Assembly: GCA_003116995.1 (NCBI GenBank)
Contig: BDSL01000009.1
Coordinates: 1,652,501-1,716,500, forward strand
Direction of reading: 5' to 3'
DNA: 64,000 nucleotides
DNA from: Yamagishiella unicocca
Lineage: Eukaryota; Chlorophyta; Chlorophyceae; Chlamydomonadales; Volvocaceae
The notes under the pieces were generated by a model. That model was not told the DNA's origin. It did no database searches and was given only the letters and a program-made list of their open reading frames with translations. A program made the translations under genes and the position numbers. How positions within the stretch are numbered: position 1 is the stretch's first letter; each line of letters begins with the position of its first letter. Of the stretch, positions 49,280 through 61,500 are shown one piece after another.

Positions 49280-49480
49280 GGTAACCCAACCTAGTGGTTG
49301 GATAAACAGGTACCCAGGTTAAGGAACCCTATGGTTGGGTTACGGTATCATTTCTGGCTACCGACCCCTGTAATCGGGTACCCAGGTTAAAGAACCATGT
49401 GTTTGGGTACCCTTGCAGAGGGTCGATTTGGCTACCTGGATTAAAGAGAAAGCCTCGTTCATTGGATGGTGGGGTTGATG
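49280..49480. repeat. Degenerate repeat of about 65 bp, 3 copies, next to the satellite array
   Basis: GGTACCCAGGTTAAGGAACC at 49308, GGTACCCAGGTTAAAGAACC at 49377 and the weaker GGCTACCTGGATTAAAGAGA at about 49430 are spaced 55-70 bp, with TTGGGTTAC/TTGGGTACC in between. Confidence 0.7.
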
Positions 49481-49532
49481 GCCTGGCAAGGGACGGACGG
49501 GTTGGTCTCCGCCTCCTGCAGCAGGCAGGTCG

Positions 49533-52500
49533 ACACACCTGAAGGCCTTATGTTTCTCAGGATAAACACGTAGAATGGCGAGCCCCACCTTCATAACGGC
49601 CATGCATATTAACCACCGCTGAACCCGACACGATCGAGCCAGCGCCTGCCGGTCGATCCCACAGACGGACACAAGTGGTGCGTGGTGCTTGCTTAGGACG
49701 GCTCGCTGATGATGAGGCGCAGGGCTGGGCGACGCGCGCGATCGACAGTGATGGCTTGGCTGTCTGTTCGTTTTGTCAGCTGACAGTGATTGATGCTGGA
49801 CGGACCGTGACATGAACATCTGCGAGGGCAAGGAGGAGAGCACACAAGGTGATCGACTGGGTTTCGGAATTAAGCACGTAGAGGGGAGCGAGCGCGCGCA
49901 CAAGGTGATCTTCTGGGTTTCGGAATTAATAAATATTTTGAACGAAAAAGCGAGCCGACAGGGCTGCAAACGAAGCAGCTGGGGAACAAAACCCTATATG
50001 CTATGTGAACAACTGATCACTGGTGCATGGCCGCTGCCAATTACTACTGGACATGTGCGTACGGCAGAATGGCAACGAATACAGACACCCATCGAACGCG
50101 CCCGCCGCACCCACCGTGATCAACACCTGAAGGTCTTGTGATTCGCAGAGCAGATAAGTAGAACGGTGAGTGCCATCTTCAGGACGCGCCTGCATATTCG
50201 CCGCCAATTAATTCAACACGATCAGCCAGCTCCTGCCGGTCGATCCCACAGACACAGTGATACGTAATCCCTGGGTAGTCAGCCAGTCCGGTAGGTGGTG
50301 CTTGGGACGGCTGATGATGAGGCTCAGGGCTGGACGGTGCGCGCGGTCGACAGTAACGGGATGGCTGTCTGTTCGCTCTGCCAGCGATTGATGCTGGACG
50401 GACCGTGACATGAACATCTGCGAGGGCAAGGAGGAGAGCACACAAGGTGATCGACTGGGTTTCGGAATTAAGCACGTAGAGGGGAGCGAGCGCGCGCACA
50501 AGGTGATCTTCTGGGTTTCGGAATTAATAAATATTTTGAACGAAAATGCGAGCCGACGGACAGGGGTGCAAACGAAGCAGCTGGGGAACAAAACCCTATA
50601 TGCTATGTGAACAACTGATCACTGGTGCATGGCCGCTGCCAATTACTACTGGACATGTGCGTACGGCAGAATGGCAACGAATACAGACACCCATCGAACG
50701 CGCCCGCCGCACCCACCGTGATCAACACCTGAAGGTCTTGTGATTCGCAGAGCAGATAAGTAGAACGGTGAGTGCCATCTTCAGGACGCGCCTGCATATT
50801 CGCCGCCAATTAATTCAACACGATCAGCCAGCTCCTGCCGGTCGATCCCACAGACACAGTGATACGTAATCCCTGGGTAGTCAGCCAGTCCGGTAGGTGG
50901 TGCTTGGGACGGCTGATGATGAGGCTCAGGGCTGGACGGTGCGCGCGGTCGACAGTAACGGGATGGCTGCCTGTTCGCTCTGCCAGCGATTGATGCTGGA
51001 CGGACCGTGACATGAACATCTGCGAGGGCAAGGAGGAGAGCACACAAGGTGATCGACTGGGTTTCGGAGTTAAGCACGTAGAGGCGAGAGCGAGCGCGCG
51101 CACAAGGTGATCTTCTGGGTTTCGGAATTAATAAATATGTTGAACGAAAAAGCGAGCCGACGGACAGGGGTGCAAACGAAGCAGCTGGGGAACAAAACCC
51201 TATATGCTATGTGAACAACTGATCACTGGTGCATGGCCGCTGCCAATTACTACTGGACATGTGCGTACGGCAGAATGGCAACGAATACAGACACCCATCG
51301 AACGCGCCCGCCGCACCCACCGTGATCAACACCTGAAGGTCTTGTGATTCGCAGAGCAGATAAGTAGAACGGTGAGTGCCATCTTCAGGACGCGCCTGCA
51401 TATTCGCCGCCAATTAATTCAACACGATCAGCCAGCTCCTGCCGGTCGATCCCACAGACACAGTGATACGTAATCCCTGGGTAGTCAGCCAGTCCGGTAG
51501 GTGGTGCTTGGGACGGCTGATGATGAGGCTCAGGGCTGGACGGTGCGCGCGGCGGTCGACAGTAACGGGATGGCTGCCTGTTCGCTCTGCCAGCGATTGA
51601 TGCTGGACGGACCGTGACATGAACATCTGCGAGGGCAAGGAGGAGAGCACACAAGGTGATCGACTGGGTTTCGGAGTTAAGCACGTAGAGGCGAGAGCGA
51701 GCGCGCGCACAAGGTGATCTTCTGGGTTTCGGAATTAATAAATATGTTGAACGAAAATGCGAGCCGACGGACAGGGCTGCAAACGAAGCAGCTGGGGAAC
51801 AAAACCCTATATGCCATGTGAACAACTGATTACTGGTGCATGGCCGCTGCCAATTACTACTGGACATGTGCGTACGGCAGAATGGCAACGAATGCAGACA
51901 CCCATCGAACGCGCCCGCCGCACCCACCGTGATCAACACCTGAAGGTCTTGTGATTCGCAGAACAGATAAGTAGAACGGTGGGTGCCATCTTCAGGACGC
52001 GCCTGCATATTCGCCGCCAATTAATTCAACACGATCAGCCAGCTCCTGCCGGTCGATCCCACAGACACAGTGATACGTAATCCCTGGGTAGTCAGCCAGT
52101 CCGGTAGCTGGTGCTTGGGACGGCTGATGATGAGGCTCAGGGCTGGACGGTGCGCGCGGTCGACAGTAACGGGATGGCTGCCTGTTCGCTCTGCCAGCGA
52201 TTGATGCTGGACGGACCGTGACATGAACATCTGCGAGGGCAAGGAGGAGAGCACACAAGGTCATCGACTGGGTTTCGGAGTTAAGCACGTAGAGGCGAGA
52301 GCGAGCGCGCGCACAAGGTGATCTTCTGGGTTTCGGAATTAATAAATATGTTGAACGAAAAAGCGAGCCGACGGACAGGGCTGCAAACGAAGCAGCTGGG
52401 GAACAAAACCCTATATGCTATGTGAACAACTGATTACTGGTGCATGGCCGCTGCCAATTACTACTGGACATGTGCGTACGGCAGAATGGCAACGAATGCA

Positions 52501-55500
52501 GATACCCATCGAATGCGCCCGCCGCACCCACCGTGATCAACACCTGAAGGTCTTGTGATTCGCAGAACAGATAAGTAGAACGGTGAGTGCCATCTTCAGG
52601 ACGCGCCGCCAATTAATTCAACACGATCAGCCAGCTCCTGCCGGTCGATCCCACAGACACAGTGATACGTAATCCCTGGGTAGTCAGCCAGTCCGGTAGG
52701 TGGTGCTTGGGACGGCTGATGATGAGGCTCAGGGCTGGACGGTGCGCGCGGTCGACAGTAACGGGATGGCTGTCTGTTCGCTCTGCCAGCGATTGATGCT
52801 GGACGGACCGTGACATGAACATCTGCGAGGGCAAGGAGGAGAGCACACAAGGTGATCGACTGGGTTTCGGAGTTAAGCACGTAGAGGCGAGAGCGAGCGC
52901 GCGCACAAGGTGATCTTCTGGGTTTCGGAATTAATAAATATGTTGAACGAAAAAGCGAGCCGACGGACAGGGCTGCAAACGAAGCAGCTGGGGAACAAAA
53001 CCCTATATGCTATGTGAACAACTGATTACTGGTGCATGGCCGCTGCCAATTACTACTGGACATGTGCGTACGGCAGAATGGCAACGAATGCAGATACCCA
53101 TCGAATGCGCCCGCCGCACCCACCGTGATCAACACCTGAAGGTCTTGTGATTCGCAGAGCAGATAAGTAGAACGGTGAGTGCCATCTTCAGGACGCGCCT
53201 GCATATTCGCCGCCAATTAATTCAACACGATCAGCCAGCTCCTGCCGGTCGATCCCATAGACACAGTGATACGTAATCCCTGGGTAGTCAGCCAGTCCGG
53301 TAGGTGGTGCTTGGGACGGCTGATGATGAGGCTCAGGGCTGGACGGTGCGCGCGGTCGACAGTAACGGGATGGCTGCCTGTTCGCTCTGCCAGCGATTGA
53401 TGCTGGACGGACCGTGACATGAACATCTGCGAGGGCAAGGAGGAGAGCACACAAGGTGCGTGATCGACTGGGTTTCGGAATTAAGCACGTAGAGGCGAGA
53501 GCGAGCGCGCGCACAAGGTGATCTTCTGGGTTTCGGAATTAATAAATATGTTGAACGAAAATGCGAGCCGACGGACAGGGCTGCAAACGAAGCAGCTGGG
53601 GAACAAAATCCTATATGCTATGTGAACAACTGATTACTGGTGCATGGCCGCTGCCAATTACTACTGGACATGTGCGTACGGCAGAATGGCAAAGAATGCA
53701 GATACCCATCGAATGCGCCCGCCGCACCCACCGTGATCAACACCTGAAGGTCTTGTGATTCGCAGAGCAGATAAGTAGAACGGTGAGTGCCATCTTCAGG
53801 ACGCGCCTGCATATTCGCCGCCAATTAATTCAACACGATCAGCCAGCTCCTGCCGGTCGATCCCATAGACACAGTGATACGTAATCCCTGGGTAGTCAGC
53901 CAGTCCGGTAGGTGGTGCTTGGGACGGCTGATGATGAGGCTCAGGGCTGGACGGTGCGCGCGGTCGACAGTAACGGGATGGCTGCCTGTTCGCTCTGCCA
54001 GCGATTGATGCTGGACGGACCGTGACATGAACATCTGCGAGGGCAAGGAGGAGAGCACACAAGGTGCGTGATCGACTGGGTTTCGGAATTAAGCACGTAG
54101 AGGCGAGAGCGAGCGCGCGCACAAGGTGATCTTCTGGGTTTCGGAATTAATAAATATGTTGAACGAAAATGCGAGCCGACAGACAGGGCTGCAAACGAAG
54201 CAGCTGGGGAACAAAATCCTATATGCTATGTGAACAACTGATTACTGGTGCATGGCCGCTGCCAATTACTACTGGACATGTGCGTACGGCAGAATGGCAA
54301 AGAATGCAGACACCCATCGAACGCGCCCGCCGCACCCACCGTGATCAACACCTGAAGGTCTTGTGATTCGCAGAGCAGATAAGTAGAACGGTGAGTGCCA
54401 TCTTCAGGACGCGCCTGCATATTCGCCGCCAATTAATCCAACACGATCAGCCAGCTCCTGCCGGTCGATCCCATAGACACAGTGATACGTAATCCCTGGG
54501 TAGTCAGCCAGTCCGGTAGGTGGTGCTTGGGACGGCTGATGATGAGGCTCAGGGCTGGACGGTGCGCGCGGTCGACAGTAACGGGATGGCTGTCTGTTCG
54601 CTCTGCCAGCGATTGATGCTGGACGGACCGTGACATGAACATCTGCGAGGGCAAGGAGGAGAGCACACAAGGTGCGTGATCGACTGGGTTTCGGAATTAA
54701 GCACGTAGAGGCGAGAGCGAGCGCGCGCACAAGGTGATCTTCTGGGTTTCGGAATTAATAAATATGTTGAACGAAAATGCGAGCCGACGGACAGGGCTGC
54801 AAACGAAGCAGCTGGGGAACAAAATCCTATATGCTATGTGAACAACTGATTACTGGTGCATGGCCGCTGCCAATTACTACTGGACATGTGCGTACGGCAG
54901 AATGGCAACGAATGCAGACACCCATCGAACGCGCCCGCCGCACCCACCGTGATCAACACCTGAAGGTCTTGTGATTCGCAGAGCAGATAAGTAGAACGGT
55001 GAGTGCCATCTTCAGGACGCGCCTGCATATTCGCCGCCAATTAATCCAACACGATCAGCCAGCTCCTGCCGGTCGATCCCATAGACACAGTGATACGTAA
55101 TCCCTGGGTAGTCAGCCAGTCCGGTAGGTGGTGCTTGGGACGGCTGATGATGAGGCTCAGGGCTGGACGGTGCGCGCGGTCGACAGTAACGGGATGGCTG
55201 TCTGTTCGCTCTGCCAGCGATTGATGCTGGACGGACCGTGACATGAACATCTGCGAGGGCAAGGAGGAGAGCACACAAGGTGCGTGATCGACTGGGTTTC
55301 GGAATTAAGCACGTAGAGGCGAGAGCGAGCGCGCGCACAAGGTGATCTTCTGGGTTTCGGAATTAATAAATATGTTGAACGAAAATGCGAGCCGACGGAC
55401 AGGGCTGCAAACGAAGCAGCTGGGGAACAAAATCCTATATGCTATGTGAACAACTGATTACTGGTGCATGGCCGCTGCCAATTACTACTGGACATGTGCG

Positions 55501-58500
55501 TACGGCAGAATGGCAACGAATGCAGACACCCATCGAACGCGCCCGCCGCACCCACCGTGATCAACACCTGAAGGTCTTGTGATTCGCAGAGCAGATAAGT
55601 AGAACGGTGAGTGCCATCTTCAGGACGCGCCTGCATATTCGCCGCCAATTAATTCAACACGATCAGCCAGCTCCTGCCGGTCGATCGCACAGACACAGTG
55701 ATACGTAATCCCTGGGTAGTCAGCCAGTCCGGTAGCTGGTGCTTGGGACGGCTGATGATGAGGCTCAGGGCTGGACGGTGCGCGCGGTCGACAGTAACGG
55801 GATGGCTGTCTGTTCGCTCTGCCAGCGATTGATGCTGGACGGACCGTGACATGAACATCTGCGAGGGCAAGGAGGAGAGCACACAAGGTGCGTGATCGAC
55901 TGGGTTTCGGAATTAAGCACGTAGAGGCGAGAGCGAGCGCGCGCACAAGGTGATCTTCTGGGTTTCGGAATTAATAAATATGTTGAACGAAAATGCGAGC
56001 CGACGGACAGGGCTGCAAACGAAGCAGCTGGGGAACAAAACCCTATATGCTATGTGAACAACTGATTACTGGTGCATGGCCGCTGCCAATTACTACTGGA
56101 CATGTGCGTACGGCAGAATGGCAACGAATGCAGACACCCATCGAACGCGCCCGCCGCACCCACCGTGATCAACACCTGGAGGCCTGGTGATTCGCAGAAC
56201 AGATAAGTGGAACGGTGAGTGCGCGTGCCATCTTCAGGACGACGCCCCTGCATATTCGCTGCCAATTAATCCAACACGATCAGCCAGCTCGCTCCTGCCG
56301 GTCGATCCCACAGACACAGTGAAATGTAATCCCTGGGTACTCAGCCAGTCCGGTAGGTGGTGCTTGGGACGGCTGATGATGAGGCTCAGGGCTGGACGGT
56401 GCGCGCGGTCGACAGTAACGGGATGGCTGTCTGTTCGCTCTGTCAGCGATTGATGCTGGACGGACCGTGACATGAACATCTGCGAGGGCAAGGAGGAGAG
56501 CACACAAGGTGATCGACTGGGTTTCGGAGTTAAGCACGTAGAGGCGAGAGCGAGCGCGCGCACAAGGTGATCTTCTGGGTTTCGGAATTAATAAATATGT
56601 TGAACGAAAAAGCGAGCCGACGGACAGGTAGGGCTGCAAACGAAGCAGCTGGGGAACAAAAACCTATATGCTATGTGAACAACTGATTACTGGTGCATGG
56701 CCGCTGCCAATTACTACTGGACATGTGCGTACGGCAGAATGGCAACGAATGCAGACACCCATCGAACGCGCCCGCCGCACCCACCGTGATCAACACCTGA
56801 AGGTCTTGTGATTCGCAGAGCAGATAAGTAGAACGGTGAGTGCCATCTTCAGGACGCGCCTGCATATTCGCCGCCAATTAATTCAACACGATCAGCCAGC
56901 TCCTGCCGGTCGATCCCACAGACACAGTGATACGTAATCCCTGGGTAGTCAGCCAGTCCGGTAGCTGGTGCTTGGGACGGCTGATGATGAGGCTCAGGGC
57001 TGGACGGTGCGCGCGGTCGACAGTAACGGGATGGCTGTCTGTTCGCTCTGCCAGCGATTGATGCTGGACGGACCGTGACATGAACATCTGCGAGGGCAAG
57101 GAGGAGAGCACACAAGGTGCGTGATCGACTGGGTTTCGGAATTAAGCACGTAGAGGCGAGAGCGAGCGCGCGCACAAGGTGATCTTCTGGGTTTCGGAAT
57201 TAATAAATATGTTGAACGAAAATGCGAGCCGACGGACAGGGCTGCAAACGAAGCAGCTGGGGAACAAAACCCTATATGCTATGTGAACAACTGATTACTG
57301 GTGCATGGCCGCTGCCAATTACTACTGGACATGTGCGTACGGCAGAATGGCAACGAATGCAGACACCCATCGAACGCGCCCGCCGCACCCACCGTGATCA
57401 ACACCTGGAGGCCTGGTGATTCGCAGAACAGATAAGTGGAACGGTGAGTGCGCGTGCCATCTTCAGGACGACGCCCCTGCATATTCGCTGCCAATTAATC
57501 CAACACGATCAGCCAGCTCGCTCCTGCCGGTCGATCCCACAGACACAGTGATATGTAATCCCTGGGTACTCAGCCAGTCCGGTAGGTGGTGCTTGGGACG
57601 GCTGATGATGAGGCTCAGGGCTGGACGGTGCGCGCGGTCGACAGTAACGGGATGGCTGTCTGTTCGCTCTGTCAGCGATTGATGCTGGACGGACCGTGAC
57701 ATGAACATCTGCGAGGGCAAGGAGGAGAGCACACAAGGTGATCGACTGGGTTTCGGAGTTAAGCACGTAGAGGCGAGAGCGAGCGCGCGCACAAGGTGAT
57801 CTTCTGGGTTTCGGAATTAATAAATATGTTGAACGAAAAAGCGAGCCGACGGACAGGTAGGGCTGCAAACGAAGCAGCTGGGGAACAAAACCCTATATGC
57901 TATGTGAACAACTGATTACTGGTGCATGGCCGCTGCCAATTACTACTGGACATGTGCGTACGGCAGAATGGCAACGAATGCAGACACCCATCGAACGCGC
58001 CCGCCGCACCCACCGTGATCAACACCTGGAGGCCTGGTGATTCGCAGAACAGATAAGTGGAACGGTGAGTGCGCGTGCCATCTTCAGGACGACGCCCCTG
58101 CATATTCGCTGCCAATTAATCCAACACGATCAGCCAGCTCGCTCCTGCCGGTCGATCCCACAGACACAGTGAAATGTAATCCCTGGGTACTCAGCCAGTC
58201 CGGTAGGTGGTGCTTGGGACGGCTGATGATGAGGCTCAGGGCTGGACGGTGCGCGCGGTCGACAGTAACGGGATGGCTGTCTGTTCGCTCTGTCAGCGAT
58301 TGATGCTGGACGGACCGTGACATGAACATCTGCGAGGGCAAGGAGGAGAGCACACAAGGTGATCGACTGGGTTTCGGAGTTAAGCACGTAGAGGCGAGAG
58401 CGAGCGCGCGCACAAGGTGATCTTCTGGGTTTCGGAATTAATAAATATGTTGAACGAAAAAGCGAGCCGACGGACAGGTAGGGCTGCAAACGAAGCAGCT

Positions 58501-61500
58501 GGGGAACAAAACCCTATATGCTATGTGAACAACTGATTACTGGTGCATGGCCGCTGCCAATTACTACTGGACATGTGCGTACGGCAGAATGGCAACGAAT
58601 GCAGACACCCATCGAACGCGCCCGCCGCACCCACCGTGATCAACACCTGGAGGCCTGGTGATTCGCAGAACAGATAAGTGGAACGGTGAGTGCGCGTGCC
58701 ATCTTCAGGACGACGCCCCTGCATATTCGCTGCCAATTAATCCAACACGATCAGCCAGCTCGCTCCTGCCGGTCGATCCCACAGACACAGTGATATGTAA
58801 TCCCTGGGTACTCAGCCAGTCCGGTAGGTGGTGCTTGGGACGGCTGATGATGAGGCTCAGGGCTGGACGGTGCGCGCGGTCGACAGTAACGGGATGGCTG
58901 TCTGTTCGCTCTGTCAGCGATTGATGCTGGACGGACCGTGACATGAACATCTGCGAGGGCAAGGAGGAGAGCACACAAGGTGCGTGATCGACTGGGTTTC
59001 GGAGTTAAGCACGTAGAGGCGAGAGCGAGCGCGCGCACAAGGTGATCTTCTGGGTTTCGGAATTAATAAATATGTTGAACGAAAAAGCGAGCCGACGGAC
59101 AGGGCTGCAAACGAAGCAGCTGGGGAACAAAACCCTATATGCTATGTGAACAACTGATTACTGGTGCATGGCCGCTGCCAATTACTACTGGACATGTGCG
59201 TACGGCAGAATGGCAACGAATGCAGACACCCATCGAACGCGCCCGCCGCACCCACCGTGATCAACACCTGGAGGCCTGGTGATTCGCAGAACAGATAAGT
59301 GGAACGGTGAGTGCGCGTGCCATCTTCAGGACGACGCCCCTGCATATTCGCTGCCAATTAATCCAACACGATCAGCCAGCTCGCTCCTGCCGGTCGATCC
59401 CACAGACACAGTGATATGTAATCCCTGGGTACTCAGCCAGTCCGGTAGGTGGTGCTTGGGACGGCTGATGATGAGGCTCAGGGCTGGACGGTGCGCGCGG
59501 TCGACAGTAACGGGATGGCTGTCTGTTCGCTCTGTCAGCGATTGATGCTGGACGGACCGTGATATGAACATACATCTGCGAGGGCAAGGAGGAGAGCACA
59601 CAAGGTGCGTGATCGACTGGGTTCGGAATTAAGCACGTAGAGGCGAGAGCGAGCGCGCGCACAAGGTGATCTTCTGGGTTTCGGAATTAATAAATATGTT
59701 GAACGAAAAAGCGAGCCGACGGACAGGTAGGGCTGCAAACGAAGCAGCTGGGGAACAACCCTATATGCTATGTGAACAACTGATTACTGGTGCATGGCCG
59801 CTGCCAATTACTACTGGACATGTGCGTACGGCAGAATGGCAACGAATGCAGACACCCATCGAACGCGCCCGCCGCACCCACCGTGATCAACACCTGGAGG
59901 CCTGGTGATTCGCAGAACAGATAAGTGGAACGGTGAGTGCGCGTGCCATCTTCAGGACGACGCCCCTGCATATTCGCTGCCAATTAATCCAACACGATCA
60001 GCCAGCTCGCTCCTGCCGGTCGATCCCACAGACACAGTGAAATGTAATCCCTGGGTACTCAGCCAGTCCGGTAGGTGGTGCTTGGGACGGCTGATGATGA
60101 GGCTCAGGGCTGGACGGTGCGCGCGGTCGACAGTAACGGGATGGCTGTCTGTTCGCTCTGTCAGCGATTGATGCTGGACGGACCGTGATATGAACATCTG
60201 CGAGGGCAAGGAGGAGAGCACACAAGGTGCGTGATCGACTGGGTTTCGGAATTAAGCACGTAGAGGCGAGAGCGAGCGCGCGCACAAGGTGATCTTCTGG
60301 GTTTCGGAATTAATAAATATGTTGAACGAAAAAGCGAGCCGACGGACAGGTAGGGCTGCAAACGAAGCAGCTGGGGAACAAAACCCTATATGCTATGTGA
60401 ACAACTGATTACTGGTGCATGGCCGCTGCCAATTACTACTGGACATGTGCGTACGGCAGAATGGCAACGAATGCAGACACCCATCGAACGCGCCCGCCGC
60501 ACCCACCGTGATCAACACCTGGAGGCCTGGTGATTCGCAGAACAGATAAGTGGAACGGTGAGTGCGCGTGCCATCTTCAGGACGACGCCCCTGCATATTC
60601 GCTGCCAATTAATCCAACACGATCAGCCAGCTCGCTCCTGCCGGTCGATCCCACAGACACAGTGATATGTAATCCCTGGGTACTCAGCCAGTCCGGTAGG
60701 TGGTGCTTGGGACGGCTGATGATGAGGCTCAGGGCTGGACGGTGCGCGCGGTCGACAGTAACGGGATGGCTGTCTGTTCGCTCTGTCAGCGATTGATGCT
60801 GGACGGACCGTGACATGAACATCTGCGAGGGCAAGGAGGAGAGCACACAAGGTGATCGACTGGGTTTCGGGTTAAGCACGTAGAGGCGAGAGCGAGCGCG
60901 CGCACAAGGTGATCTTCTGGGTTTCGGAATTAATAAATATGTTGAACGAAAAAGCGAGCCGACGGACAGGTAGGGCTGCAAACGAAGCAGCTGGGGAACA
61001 AAACCCTATATGCTATGTGAACAACTGATTACTGGTGCATGGCCGCTGCCAATTACTACTGGACATGTGCGTACGGCAGAATGGCAACGAATGCAGACAC
61101 CCATCGAACGCGCCCGCCGCACCCACCGTGATCAACACCTGGAGGCCTGGTGATTCGCAGAACAGATAAGTGGAACGGTGAGTGCGCGTGCCATCTTCAG
61201 GACGACGCCCCTGCATATTCGCTGCCAATTAATCCAACACGATCAGCCAGCTCGCTCCTGCCGGTCGATCCCACAGACACAGTGAAATGTAATCCCTGGG
61301 TACTCAGCCAGTCCGGTAGGTGGTGCTTGGGACGGCTGATGATGAGGCTCAGGGCTGGACGGTGCGCGCGGTCGACAGTAACGGGATGGCTGTCTGTTCG
61401 CTCTGTCAGCGATTGATGCTGGACGGACCGTGATATGAACATCTGCGAGGGCAAGGAGGAGAGCACACAAGGTGCGTGATCGACTGGGTTTCGGAATTAA

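Noticed and set aside
49200..49480. Telomere-type repeats
   Set aside because: GGGTT/TTAAGGG-like words occur but no run of TTTAGGG or TTTTAGGG is present.
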